Counted from the first letter of the stretch, positions 36,059 through 44,901 are shown. The stretch is 64,000 nt of DNA from Cellulomonas avistercoris (GCF_014836445.1 NZ_JACSQV010000002.1:373247-437246), one strand, 5' to 3'. Numbers and translations are program-made. The notes: a model not told the origin generated them from the letters alone.

Positions 36059-37585
36059 ATGGCTCGTGCAGGCCACAGGGGGGCGGCGCGCACGCAGGAC
36101 GGGCGCGCCACGGCGTGGGCGGTCGCCTGCGCGGCCGGCGTCCTGGCGCTCGTCATGCGCTGGCGCCTCCTGGGCGGTGCCGCCGGGCTGCGCGCGTACC
36201 ACGGCTACGACGACGGCGTGTACTTCTCCGCGGCCGTCGCGCTCGTGCACGGCCGGCTGCCGTACCGGGACTTCCTGCTGCTGCACCCACCGGGGGTCGC
36301 CCTCGCGCTCGCCCCGTTCGCCGCCCTCACCCGCTGGGTGAGCGACCCGAGCGCGCTCGCCGCGGCGCGGGTCGGGTTCCTCGTCGTCGGCGTGGTGAAC
36401 ACCGTGCTCGTGGTGCTGCTGGCACGGCGCTGGGGCACGGCCGCCGCCGTCGTCGCCGGCGGGCTCTACGCCCTCTCGGCGGCCGCCGCGCAGGCCGAGC
36501 ACCTGACGCTGCTCGAGCCGCTCGGCACGCTGACGCTGCTGGTCGCCGTGTCGCTGCTGCAGCGGGCGCGTGCCCCGGACGCCTCCCGCTGGTGGTGGTA
36601 CGCGGGCGGGCTCGTGCTCGGGCTCGGGCCGACGGTCAAGATCTGGAACGCGGCGCCGGTCGTCGTCGTGATCGCCTGGGCGGCGTGGACCGCAGGCCGC
36701 CGGCCGGCGCTCCGGGTGACGGCCGGTGCCGCCGCGTCCGCCCTGCTGGTCGTGCTTCCCTTCCTCGTCGCCGCGCCCACCGCGACGGTGCGCATGGTGC
36801 TGCTGGCCCAGCTGGGCCGGCCACGGACCGCGACCACGGTCCTCGATCGGCTCGAGGGCATCACCGGGACCGGCACGGCCCTGCACGACGCCGCTGCACC
36901 GGCGCGGGCGGCCGTCACGGGCGCCGTCTGCGTGCTCCTCGTCGGCGCCGGGCTCGCCGCGTGGCGGCGTCGGCGGGCGCGGCTGTGGGTCGCGGTCCTC
37001 GTGGCGCAGGTGGCGGTGGTCCTGGCCGCACCGTCGTACTACGCGAACTACGCCGCCTACAGCGCGGCCGCCGTGGCGCTCGTCCTGGCCGCGGGGGTGT
37101 CGCTCGTCCCCTCCGGGCACCGGGTGTGGGTCGCGGCGCTGGCCACCTGCGCGCTCGGGCTGACCACGGGTGCGCTGCGGGCACCGCCGCCGGAGCTGCG
37201 TCCGCTGGCCGAGGCCCGCGAGCTCATCCCGGCCACGGGCTGCGTCCGCGCCGACTCCCCCGGCGCGCTCGCGGTGCTCGACGTCCTGTCCCGCGACGAG
37301 GAGCAGGGGTGCGCCACGCGCATCGACGTCTCCGGCCAGACGTACCTCGTCGGCACGCGCGACGACCAGGGCCGGCCGGTCTCGCGCCGCCACAACGCGC
37401 GCTGGCAGCACGACGCCGTCGCGTACCTCACCTCGGGATCCGCGGCGGTGATCGTGCGCGGCAAGGGCAACGGCCTCGACGACACCACGATGGACCGGCT
37501 GCGGGCAGGGGGCGTGCTGGTGCAGCTGCCCGACGTGCGGCTGCTGCTCCCGACATCGGCACCGTCACCGGCCGGGAGCGAGTGA
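36059..37585 (+). CDS. GT-C-like membrane glycosyltransferase
   Basis: The 508-aa protein has about ten membrane helices. The first outer loop carries the acidic pair typical of GT-C enzymes (GYDDGVYFSAAVALVHGRLP then YRDFLLLHPPG), and the next loop has AEHLTLLEPLGTLTLL with the conserved Glu. The C-terminal 150 residues (ARELIPATGCVRADSPGALA, AVIVRGKGNG) are a soluble outer domain. Such proteins use lipid-linked sugars to glycosylate lipids or polymers in actinobacteria. ATG 36059 was chosen; a GTG 36 nt upstream is possible. This is the last core-like gene before the accessory island. Confidence 0.8.
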   Translation: MARAGHRGAARTQDGRATAWAVACAAGVLALVMRWRLLGGAAGLRAYHGYDDGVYFSAAVALVHGRLPYRDFLLLHPPGVALALAPFAALTRWVSDPSALAAARVGFLVVGVVNTVLVVLLARRWGTAAAVVAGGLYALSAAAAQAEHLTLLEPLGTLTLLVAVSLLQRARAPDASRWWWYAGGLVLGLGPTVKIWNAAPVVVVIAWAAWTAGRRPALRVTAGAAASALLVVLPFLVAAPTATVRMVLLAQLGRPRTATTVLDRLEGITGTGTALHDAAAPARAAVTGAVCVLLVGAGLAAWRRRRARLWVAVLVAQVAVVLAAPSYYANYAAYSAAAVALVLAAGVSLVPSGHRVWVAALATCALGLTTGALRAPPPELRPLAEARELIPATGCVRADSPGALAVLDVLSRDEEQGCATRIDVSGQTYLVGTRDDQGRPVSRRHNARWQHDAVAYLTSGSAAVIVRGKGNGLDDTTMDRLRAGGVLVQLPDVRLLLPTSAPSPAGSE

Positions 37586-37699
37586 CGGGCGGCACTCCGC
37601 CCGCACGATGCGGCGGCCACGGCGGGGGAACGACGAGGGGCAAGGCCGTCCGTCCGGGTAGCGAGAGGTGCTGTCCGGCATCGAGCACGGTGTCAGCAG

Positions 37700-37963
37700 G
37701 TCGAGGAGCTACTGCCGGCGGATGACGTACGCGAGCGTCTGACGGGCGATCTCGAGGCAGCCGAGCCACCACTGATGAGCGTTCGGCCAACGATCGACGA
37801 GCTCGTCCGCGAACCACAGATGGACGCGGGTTCTATCAGCGCAGCGCTCCAGTAATGGCCACTTCCTTTACCGAGAGGCGCGCTCCAGCTCCGCCGATCG
37901 CACATCACCGCGTCGGTATCTCCGAGACGGGGCGCACGGCCGCGTGCTCGATCGTGAAGTGAC
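37700..37963 (+). pseudogene. two overlapping gene fragments of unknown family
   Basis: A 51-codon stretch ending at 37855 reads VEELLPADDVRERLTGDLEA and later SVRPTIDELVREPQMDAGS, with good codon bias but no start codon upstream in frame, so it looks like the 3' end of a lost gene. Its stop overlaps an ATG (TAATG at 37853-37857) that opens a 35-codon frame running into the 3' end of the opposite-strand gene. The coupled pair resembles a broken toxin-antitoxin operon, but I cannot name the family. Confidence 0.35.
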
Positions 37964-38336
37964 GGAGCAGCTGCAGCGCTCGGTCGCTGACGCACAGGTA
38001 CACCCTGCCCACGAGCGTGATGTCGTCGCCGGGAGTACCGGTGGGGACCAGGCGATGCCACGTCGGCATGCCCAGCCCGTCCGGGTGCAGCTGATCGAAG
38101 ACGTCGGACGTGGTGACACGCACCGGCGCGAGTTCCCAGCCAGTCAGTGGTGACGCTGACAGGGCCTGGGCGAGCCTGTCGCTCACCAGCCAGTACCCGG
38201 CCGTCTCGGTGATGTCGTCGCCGGTCCAGTCGTCGAACTCGTAGGTGAGCTCACCGACGAGGTGCGGGTCACGGGTGACGTCATAGTCGACGCCTGGACC
38301 GAGGCCGCCGTCCACAGCGGGGCCGAGCCAGTACAT
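37905..38336 (-). CDS. immunity-like hypothetical protein
   Basis: The 143-aa protein is acidic and soluble, with strands rich in Trp and Tyr (MYWLGPAVDGGLGPGVDYDV, YWLVSDRLAQALSASPLTGW, ITLVGRVYLCVSDRALQLLR). The frame is intact. It starts 2 nt after the stop of an upstream fragment that looks like the tail of a polymorphic toxin, and the ribosome binding site AGGGAG lies inside that fragment's end. Small acidic proteins placed like this are usually immunity proteins, which is my inference; I know no specific Imm family for it. ATG 38336 was preferred to TTG 38342. Confidence 0.6.
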   Translation of the reverse strand: MYWLGPAVDGGLGPGVDYDVTRDPHLVGELTYEFDDWTGDDITETAGYWLVSDRLAQALSASPLTGWELAPVRVTTSDVFDQLHPDGLGMPTWHRLVPTGTPGDDITLVGRVYLCVSDRALQLLRHFTIEHAAVRPVSEIPTR

Positions 38337-38338
38337 CG

Positions 38339-38521
38339 TCAACGCTCCCTTGGTCGGAACACGTGGCCGAGCATCTCATCGATCCGGATCGCCTCGTCTA
38401 GAACGTCCTGGCGTGCCGGCATCACGGTCTCCACCTCGAATCGGCGGTAGAAGACGTTCCACTCCTTGCGAACAGCGCTCAGATGTACCGCACTGTTCAC
38501 CGTTCTGGGGATTCCTCGAGC
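38339..38521 (-). pseudogene. C-terminal remnant of a polymorphic toxin
   Basis: The last 60 or so codons of a gene remain, starting within GIPRTVNSAVHLSAVRKEWN and ending with HVFRPRER. The pattern 'G.Pr..n..vHl.avr.eWn.FYR.F' is what I know from the ends of secreted nuclease-type toxin modules. No start codon precedes it; at about 38520 it fuses to an unrelated fragment read in another frame. It is coupled to the immunity-like gene, whose retention fits loss of the toxin but need for protection. Confidence 0.4.
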
Positions 38522-38619
38522 GCCGCACCACCGGCGAGCAGTTATCCGTCCGCCTCAGGAAGAGTGAACAGGCGCACGACCTCGACCTGGAAGTCGGTCA
38601 GCGGTGGGTGCTGACTCAC
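38515..38619 (-). pseudogene. AbiEii/AbiGii nucleotidyltransferase toxin, 5' remnant with nonsense codon
   Basis: The frame from GTG 38619 reads MSQHPPLTDFQVEVVRLFTL then PEADG, an internal TAA at 38544-38542, then LLAGGAALE. Intact actinobacterial AbiEii-type proteins read '..LTpFQ.eVarLFF.LP...GFLLAGGAAL', so the TAA replaces the expected Phe codon and the frame resumes exactly. It breaks off at about 38515, where the toxin tail begins; the nucleotidyltransferase core is gone. The start overlaps the stop of the upstream partner fragment (GTGA), as in intact two-gene loci. Confidence 0.65.
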
Positions 38620-38860
38620 GCGGCCCGACCTGTCGCTGCCTTGATGCGCGGCTCCCACGCCGCGCGCACAGCCTGAGGGAGAACCAGGTCCGACCACACG
38701 CGACCAGCGGGGCACCGTCGACCGCGGCGGCGATGTCCTCAGCCGTGCCCTCGACGAGCAGCTGCTCGTAAGCCCGGGCGCGAGCGCGACGGTCCCCGAG
38801 GTCGACACATCGATCCTGGGCGGACCACGCCACGTGCAACGGCAGCTCGGTGCGGCCCAT
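38616..38860 (-). pseudogene. partner gene of AbiEii, 3' remnant with frameshift
   Basis: The frame reads AWSAQDRCVDLGDRRARARA then YEQLLVEGTAEDIAAAVDGA, and then continues only after a shift to the next frame as VWSDLVLPQAVRAAWEPRIK followed by AATGRAA and TGA. The shift lies near 38690. Such a protein usually precedes AbiEii-type toxins in actinobacteria and may serve as the antitoxin/regulator. Its 5' part is cut off at about 38873, where sequence of the truncated transposase element starts. Confidence 0.5.
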
Positions 38861-38872
38861 CCGCGCCGCCCG

Positions 38873-39195
38873 ACCGCTGGGGCTCCGACGCGTGGATCGC
38901 CGACTACAGCCGCCGCACCGCCATCGAGGCGATCTTCGGGAACATGAAGGCCCGCGACGGCGAAGGGGTGCAGCGCGGCTGGATCCGCCTCGTCGGGCTG
39001 GCCGCCACCGCGATCATGACCGCCTTCGCGATCGTGCACTACAACCTGCGCGCAGCCCGCAAGTGGGCCAAGCGCACCGGGTTCCAGGGCGACGACATCC
39101 TGCTCGCACGCGACCGCGCGATCGCCGGGTACGAGGAGATCCCCCTCGACGACGACGAGCCGCCCGCGGCGCTGAGTCCGCCCACCGCAGCCTGA
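38873..39195 (+). pseudogene. truncated DDE transposase, C-terminal fragment
   Basis: About 107 codons remain, from RWGSDAWIADYSRRTAIEAI to PPAALSPPTAA. They match the last fifth of the full transposase at 50962-52572 with scattered substitutions (for example KWAKRTGFQGDD against TWARRTGFQNDD). The fragment keeps the catalytic Glu of the DDE triad but has lost both Asp residues and the start, so it is dead. Its left end abuts the AbiE partner remnant. Confidence 0.85.
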
Positions 39196-39348
39196 CCCCG
39201 GCGACAACCCGGCACCCTCGACAAGCCCACGGCCACAGGCCGGTGGGCCCATCGTCGTACCCAGACAGAGTCGTCTGAGTGAGCCAACGCCGGCTCGCGC
39301 CGATCGTCCAGCCACGAACGGCCCGAACGAGCCCTGCCGGAACGACTG

Positions 39349-39390
39349 AACCCCCCGCGAGGAGCCCTTCCGGGCCCCTCGCGAGGGGTT
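39349..39390 (+). terminator. terminator of the truncated transposase copy
   Basis: AACCCCCCGCGAGG and CCTCGCGAGGGGTT form a GC-rich stem around a CCTTCCGGG-type loop, followed by CTGTCACTTC. The same structure ends the full copy at 52727-52767. Confidence 0.7.
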
Positions 39391-39433
39391 CTGTCACTTC
39401 AAGGCACTGAGTTCCGTCAGTACCCCGCGGCGG

Positions 39434-39742
39434 GGTGGTGACACAACTGCTCTCAAGTGCGCGAAGACCCAGGCGAGAGGAAGACCGTCACACCAAACGA
39501 GCGAAGCGCTCACACCGCAATGCGCTGACCAGGGCTATCGGACCGAGGAGCCGGTGCCCGAATCGCGCGCCTCCTCGCAGGCGGGCGCGGGCTAGGCGAT
39601 CACCGTGACTCCACGCCGCTGCACTCGATACCGGAGATCGGCACCTTGCAGGGGGCGCAGGGCCACCGGGGCTGTCCCCACTCGCACCGAGACGCTCGGG
39701 TCCCGAGACCCGGCGTCCTGCACGCACTTCCGATCCCCAGCG
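39434..39742. other. intergenic region, nothing recognised
   Basis: About 310 nt between the end of the transposon repeat and a small hypothetical gene. Open frames here show poor codon use and no start signals. No RNA gene, repeat or operator could be recognised. It is probably leftover sequence from past insertions. Confidence 0.5.
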
Positions 39743-40063
39743 CTACACCGGACTCAGGATCGCGAACCGCTCACCGTCGATGTCTTCGTACCCAGCGAAC
39801 CGGTAGGGGTTGCCTCGCTCAGACCCGCGCGTGACCGACGACGTCGACTCGTATACGAAGTCCGGCGCGAGGTACGACCCGGGCTTCGTTGTAGGACTCG
39901 ATGACTCTGCCATCTGCCCGGCCACCACGGACGATCGCTCGCATGGTTCCCCCTCAATGCGGTCAAGTCCAACGCTGCACGTTCCACCCATCTCGGTGAG
40001 TATGCCTGTGGTGGGCGGGTATCGGCTGCTTGTCGCCATTGCGATGGCCACGGCACCCACCAC
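39743..40063 (-). CDS. small hypothetical protein
   Basis: About 106 aa. Codon third positions are mostly G/C in this frame, which suggests it is coding. The N-terminus has a weak hydrophobic stretch (MVGAVAIAMATSS), the middle is polar and the end reads GNPYRFAGYEDIDGERFAIL. No family is recognised and no clear ribosome binding site is seen. The frame stays open further upstream, so it could be the 3' part of a longer, lost gene. Confidence 0.35.
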   Translation of the reverse strand: MVGAVAIAMATSSRYPPTTGILTEMGGTCSVGLDRIEGEPCERSSVVAGQMAESSSPTTKPGSYLAPDFVYESTSSVTRGSERGNPYRFAGYEDIDGERFAILSPV

Positions 40064-40129
40064 GAGCTCGCCAACTCGCCGCCCGGTGGCTGCGGCGCAT
40101 CCGCCAGCCCGAGCAGCACAGCGGGGCAG

Positions 40130-41308
40130 CTACGAGCTGAACGCGGTCCAGGCGCTCGACTCTCTCAGTGCGTCCGCGCCGTCTCGGAAGACGGTTAGCC
40201 AGTCCGAGGAGTCACCGTCCTCCGCGCCCCACCCCATCGCTCGCTCGACGTCTCTTGTCGTTGGACTCGCGCCGTAGGTCGCGACCAGCACTCTGGGCTT
40301 CCCGCTGGCCTCCCGGTCAGCGAAAGTGGCACGCAAACGCTCGTTCACGCACGAGTCCCTGAAAGAGTAGCCGATGATCAACCAGTAATTCGCCTGCGCG
40401 AGGCGCTCCTCAAACACTTGATACGCAAGCGAAAACGGATACTGCTTGACATGGTCGGACTTGTCACGTTGATTTGCTAGGACGACGACAGGGCGCTCGT
40501 CAAGTTCGCCATCGCGGACGGCCTTCCACAGGCCATAGGTCTCGAGGAAACCAGTGTCGAGTTTGGCATACACATTCGTGTTGGGGTCCGCCCAGAAGGA
40601 CAGGCTTCCGTGCAAGTGGAGGAGTTGCACCCGCCGGTCGCTCGGGAAGTCGCTGGCCGCCCGTCGGAGCGCTGGCACCTCGTATGTTGCCGATCCAACG
40701 GAAACGCGCACCTTGCGATATCCGTGGCCCATGTCAGCAAGCTCGGCGGCGCACGTCTCCAAGAGAGCAGAAAGAAGAAGTGTGTCGTAGTTTAGGTTGC
40801 CAATGGTGATGCGGCCCGAGAAGCTCCCAACTATCGCACGGCACAGCTCAAAAAGCCCTTGCGCCCGATCATATTCAGTCCGCGACCGCTCGAAGATCGT
40901 CTCGAGAACGTGACTGATTCCCAAGTCCCGCACCTGGCCTGCGAACTTGGCAACCCGATCAAGAGCCGAGGCGAGTTCTTCATCTTCCGGCACGAAGATC
41001 TCTGCCAGATTGGACAGGTACCGCATAGTTGCACCTTCTGCGCCGAAGGCTCCGACCAGCGTCTCGAAGTCCCCGTCGGTCCAGGCCCCGTCCGGAAGAG
41101 CGCGCTCTGCGATCTGCTTCATCGCGGACACGGCCTCTGAACCGCCACCTGGAATCTCCGCAATGCGCTCTAGCAGCGCTGCTGTCAGCGACGGCAGGGC
41201 GAGTTCTGGGTTGTAGGCGATGCTGAGACCGTTTCCAACTAGGACCGCGAGGTTGCGGCTCAAACCCGGAGACATCCGTGCAGCGTCTAACAAGTCACCA
41301 TTTACCAT
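40130..41308 (-). CDS. SIR2-domain (SIR2_2-like) defence protein
   Basis: The 392-aa protein has a SIR2-like Rossmann fold of the kind found in anti-phage NADases: LAVLVGNGLSIAYNPELALP (G-N-G-x-S nucleotide motif), ITIGNLNYDTLLLSALLE ('T.NYD.ll'), VQLLHLHGSLSFWADPN (catalytic His in LHLHGS), and NYWLIIGYSFRDSCVNERLR ('iiGYSl.D..in..l'). It lacks the zinc Cys pairs of true sirtuins. Known relatives deplete NAD+ on phage infection. Base composition is clearly lower in GC than the core genes and codon use is looser, a sign of transfer. It follows the type I restriction operon on the same strand after a 164-nt gap. Confidence 0.82.
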   Translation of the reverse strand: MVNGDLLDAARMSPGLSRNLAVLVGNGLSIAYNPELALPSLTAALLERIAEIPGGGSEAVSAMKQIAERALPDGAWTDGDFETLVGAFGAEGATMRYLSNLAEIFVPEDEELASALDRVAKFAGQVRDLGISHVLETIFERSRTEYDRAQGLFELCRAIVGSFSGRITIGNLNYDTLLLSALLETCAAELADMGHGYRKVRVSVGSATYEVPALRRAASDFPSDRRVQLLHLHGSLSFWADPNTNVYAKLDTGFLETYGLWKAVRDGELDERPVVVLANQRDKSDHVKQYPFSLAYQVFEERLAQANYWLIIGYSFRDSCVNERLRATFADREASGKPRVLVATYGASPTTRDVERAMGWGAEDGDSSDWLTVFRDGADALRESSAWTAFSS

Positions 41309-41472
41309 TCCGTCCACACCCCTTTGTTGACGACTAGTCGAGAGGCGCGATTCAACGCCGCCGCCGATGCTTGCGAAGCGAGTATCCCCGGACAACGCCT
41401 GACACCCGCTGACTAAGCAAGGTTGCCGAGCCTGCGGCCGCAGCCACAAACTTAGTCTCGGCTCGAGGCAGA

Positions 41473-44400
41473 CTATGAAGCCACAGGGACCTCGGCTGTC
41501 GCATTGAGGTGGCGGATCCGATCGATTATTCGATCGATCTCGACCCCGTCGAATACGTCGTCGGGCCCACCCGGAGCGTCGTCGGTGAACGGCGACTCCC
41601 AGAGCACTTCGGGCTTCATGACGCCGTTGTATGCGAGGTCGGCGACGACAAGGTGGATGAAGTCGATCTGCTCGGCTGTGTACGTCGTTCCTGAGAGGAA
41701 CTCCCCGAACGCTTCTTCGACGGCCGATCGCTCGAGGCCGACCAGCGACCGAATGAAGACACCGAGCCCACCCTCGAAAGCCTTAGCCTCGGCGATCTCG
41801 ACGTCAGTGCCAGCCCCGGACTCGGCGAGCATGCGCTCGAGTTCGTCAAGGTCGGTCGGTGTGAGCTGACGCCCGCGGCGCACTTTCTGCAGGGCGGTGT
41901 GGTCCTCGTGGGCGCGCAGGTAGGCGCGGGCCTTCGCGCGGAACCGTTCGGGGTCGACGCCGACGTGCGGCCGCCCGAGGTCGACCATCTCGAACTGCCC
42001 AAGGGTGTCCTCGAAGTTGGTGTAGATGATCGGCTGCTTGGTGCGCGCGAGCAGCCGGACCAGGGAACGCACCCGTCGACGTGCGAGCTCCAGCATGGGG
42101 ACGGTGACGTCGACCCACCACTCGTCGCCTGCGAGGTCCTCGAGCAGGACGGCCTGAGCCTTGATCTGCGGGATGCTGGTCTGTTCCAGCAGCCCGGAGG
42201 CGATCTGCTGGACCTGGCGCCGCAGCCGGTCGGTGGCCAGCGTCGGGTCCAGCACACCGAGCTGGAGCTTGAGCATGGTCAGGTCGAACCGCTTGGCCTT
42301 CTCGTCCTCGTCGACGACCGTGGTGGGCAGTCCGGCGAGGTGCTCGACAACGTCGCGGGCGGTCTGCTCATCAAGCCCGGGCCACGCCTCTCGCACGCTG
42401 AACCGCTCGACCCAGGGTCGGTGTGGGCGGACGACGAAGTTGTCGAGGGTCATGCCGGCGACCTTGTCGTGAAGCGAGCCCTTGAGGTCGTCGCGCAGGG
42501 CGGGCAGTGCCGTCGTGCCGTCGTCGCTCTCGTCCGCTGTCGTGTCGACTGTCAGCTGCTGGACGCGGAGGAGCAGCTCGACCTGGGCCGTGAAGATCTG
42601 CTGGGACACCGACTGCTGGACCGAGCCCTCGTGCCCGGTCGGGTTCTGCCCGAAGTACTCGAGGTTCTGGCAGAAGTCGAAGACGTAGAACTCCTTCTTG
42701 TCCTGCCCCGGCCCGAAGAGGTCGGGGCGCAGGCGGGTGCCGCGGCCGATCATCTGCCAGAACTTCGACGACGAGCGGACGATCTTGAAGAAGACGAGGT
42801 TGGCGACGTCGGGCACGTCGATGCCCGTGTCGAGCATGTCGACGCTGATCGCGATGTGCGGGGCCTTCTCGGTCGTGGCGAAGTTGTCGATGAGCGACTG
42901 CGCGTACGTCGCCGAATAGGTGATGACGCGGGCCCACTCCCCCTTGTACTGCGGGTAGGCGTGGTCGAACCGCTCGGCGATGAACCGGGCGTGGGCATCG
43001 TTCTTGGCGAAGATGATCGTCTTGGCGATCCGATCACCGCCCGCGACCCGCAGGCCGTGGGTCATGAGCGTCTGGAGCACCTTGTCGACGGTGTCGGTGT
43101 TGAACAGCCACTTGTTCAGCGCGTCGGGGTCGACCTCGTCCGGCGGGCCGTCCTCGCCCCACTCCAGCGCGTCCCACTCGTCCTTCTCCGCCTCGGAGAG
43201 CTCGGCGTACCGGATGCCCTCACGCTGGAACTTCAGCGGCACCGAGATGGGCGTGGGCGGCACGAGGTACTGGTCGGCTACGGCCTGCTCCAAGGAGTAG
43301 GCGTCAGTGGGCACGCCGTTCTCGAGGTGGAACAGCTCGTAGGTGTTGCGGTCGATCTCGTCCTTGGGCGTGGCGGTAAGCCCCACGAGCAGCGCGTCGA
43401 ACCAGTGGAAGAGCGCGCGGTACTTCTGGTACACCGACCGGTGCGCCTCGTCGACGATGACGAGGTCGAAGAACCCAGGTCCGAACTTGCGGGTGCCCTC
43501 CGAGCGGGTGTCGATGAGGTTCATCATCGTCGGGTAGGTCGAGACGAAGACTCGGCCCTCGCCGCCCCGGTCGGTCACCAGGTTGACGGGTGACGACTCT
43601 GGGAGATGTTCCTTGAAAGCATCAGCGGCTTGCTTCACCAGGGCCTTCCTGTCGGCCAGGAACAGCACGCGCCGCACCCAGCCGGCCTTCATGAGCTGCT
43701 CCACGAGCGCGACGACGGTGCGAGTCTTGCCCGACCCCGTCGCCATGACCAGCAGCACCTCACGCTGGTTGTCCGTCTCGAAGGCCTTGTCGATCGCCCG
43801 GATCGCGCGCTGCTGGTAGTACCGCCCCGCGACGTTCTCGTCGATCGGCGCCGTCAGCAGGCTCGCGCGGTCGCCGCGCTGACCGATGAGGTACGCCAAC
43901 TCGTCCTGCGTGCGGAAGCCCGCGACCTTCCTCGGCGGGTAGCCGGCCCCGGCGTGGTCGTCCCACATCCAGTGCTCGTGCCCGTTGGTGTAGTAGACGA
44001 CCGGGCGACGCGCGTACTCGGCCTCGAGCGCGTCGGCGTAGAGCTTGGCCTGCTGCTGCCCCACCTGCGGGTCGCGGCGTGTGCGCTTGGCCTCCACGAC
44101 GGCCAGTGGCCGCCCGTCGGCACCCCAGAGCACGTAGTCGACGAACCCGACGCCCTGCACGTTGGGCATGCCGGCGACCTCGTGCTCGATCGTGTAGTTG
44201 GGGCTGCCGTCGGCGGCGTCGCGCACCCACCCTGCCTCTTCGAGCAGGGTGTCGATGAAGAGGTCGCGGGTCGTGGCCTCGTCGTAGTCGTGGGTGTCTG
44301 GGACCGCCTCGTTCGCGGCCTTGGCGGCGGCGACCTGCGCCCGGAGCGAGGCGAGCTGCGTCTCCAGTGAGGCAGTCTTCTCGGCGGCTGCGGCGAGTTG

Positions 44401-44901
44401 CGCGTCCTTGTTCTCCAGGTCCGCGGCGAGGGACTGGAGCTGGGCCTGGGTCTTGGCCTTGGTCGCCCCCGGGTCGGGCACTGCGGCGACGTCGAACTGC
44501 AGGCTCGCCGGGATGCTCCCCGGGTGCTTGGTGTACGTGCGGGCGTACCAGTACAGGACGTGGAAGAGCTGCTGGAGCGTCACCACCGCGTCCTGCCCCG
44601 AGGCGGCGTGCGTCGAGTGGACGGCGGCGTTGCCCTTCTTGCGGACGATCTCCATCTTCGCCTGGACGTCGTTGCCTACGAGCTGCCGCAGGGTCGGTTC
44701 GTGGATCATTCCCGACAGGTCGGCCTTGTACGGCTGCTTGAGCGAGGTGTCGTACTGGAACACCCAGGTGAGAGCGACCTCCAGGGCACGGCGCGAGTAG
44801 AAGCACGACGTGCGCGGGTCCACCCTGGCGAACTGCTCCGCTCGCGCGGCCTCGGCGAACACCACCGGGAACTCGTCCCGCAAGAACCCGAAGTTGGTCA
44901 C
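41473..44901 (-). CDS. hsdR: type I restriction endonuclease subunit R
   Basis: About 1142 aa. Residues 1-130 resemble a DUF4145 domain (SCFYSRRALEVALTWVFQYD, MEIVRKKGNAAVHS), 150-205 is a coiled coil, and about 225-300 is the HSDR_N nuclease (GFVDYVLWGADGRPLAVVEA then KRT: D...ExK). The SF2 motor follows with Walker A LLVMATGSGKTRT, DEAH box DLVIVDEAHRSVYQ, LLVGLTATPKDEID and motif VI QMIGRGTRLRPDLFG, and then an EcoEI-type C-terminal domain. It translocates DNA and cuts unmethylated DNA together with HsdM and HsdS. GTG 44901, preceded by AGGGGAG, is preferred over ATG 44943. It is last in the hsdM-hsdS-mrr-hsdR set. Confidence 0.96.
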   Translation of the reverse strand: MTNFGFLRDEFPVVFAEAARAEQFARVDPRTSCFYSRRALEVALTWVFQYDTSLKQPYKADLSGMIHEPTLRQLVGNDVQAKMEIVRKKGNAAVHSTHAASGQDAVVTLQQLFHVLYWYARTYTKHPGSIPASLQFDVAAVPDPGATKAKTQAQLQSLAADLENKDAQLAAAAEKTASLETQLASLRAQVAAAKAANEAVPDTHDYDEATTRDLFIDTLLEEAGWVRDAADGSPNYTIEHEVAGMPNVQGVGFVDYVLWGADGRPLAVVEAKRTRRDPQVGQQQAKLYADALEAEYARRPVVYYTNGHEHWMWDDHAGAGYPPRKVAGFRTQDELAYLIGQRGDRASLLTAPIDENVAGRYYQQRAIRAIDKAFETDNQREVLLVMATGSGKTRTVVALVEQLMKAGWVRRVLFLADRKALVKQAADAFKEHLPESSPVNLVTDRGGEGRVFVSTYPTMMNLIDTRSEGTRKFGPGFFDLVIVDEAHRSVYQKYRALFHWFDALLVGLTATPKDEIDRNTYELFHLENGVPTDAYSLEQAVADQYLVPPTPISVPLKFQREGIRYAELSEAEKDEWDALEWGEDGPPDEVDPDALNKWLFNTDTVDKVLQTLMTHGLRVAGGDRIAKTIIFAKNDAHARFIAERFDHAYPQYKGEWARVITYSATYAQSLIDNFATTEKAPHIAISVDMLDTGIDVPDVANLVFFKIVRSSSKFWQMIGRGTRLRPDLFGPGQDKKEFYVFDFCQNLEYFGQNPTGHEGSVQQSVSQQIFTAQVELLLRVQQLTVDTTADESDDGTTALPALRDDLKGSLHDKVAGMTLDNFVVRPHRPWVERFSVREAWPGLDEQTARDVVEHLAGLPTTVVDEDEKAKRFDLTMLKLQLGVLDPTLATDRLRRQVQQIASGLLEQTSIPQIKAQAVLLEDLAGDEWWVDVTVPMLELARRRVRSLVRLLARTKQPIIYTNFEDTLGQFEMVDLGRPHVGVDPERFRAKARAYLRAHEDHTALQKVRRGRQLTPTDLDELERMLAESGAGTDVEIAEAKAFEGGLGVFIRSLVGLERSAVEEAFGEFLSGTTYTAEQIDFIHLVVADLAYNGVMKPEVLWESPFTDDAPGGPDDVFDGVEIDRIIDRIRHLNATAEVPVAS

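Larger units (their letters stand above)
38873..39433 (+). repeat. 3'-end repeat of the island transposon, copy 1
   Basis: From 38873 the sequence aligns with 52247 onward through the transposase end, a GC hairpin and the terminal segment GTCACTTCAAGGCACTGAGT, and up to CCCCGCGGCGG at 39433. By eye about 94 percent of positions match in the coding part and fewer in the tail. Beyond 39433 the two loci differ completely, so this is the right boundary of the element. Confidence 0.85.

Noticed and set aside
37586..38873. Left attachment site repeating the tRNA-Ser(CGA) 3' end
   Set aside because: I searched by eye for CGGTAGCGGTGGGATTTG in this stretch and found nothing close, so no attL is claimed.
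39488..39727. A 79-codon open frame in the gap after the transposon repeat
   Set aside because: Codon third positions are not biased, there is no ribosome binding site and no similarity is recognisable.
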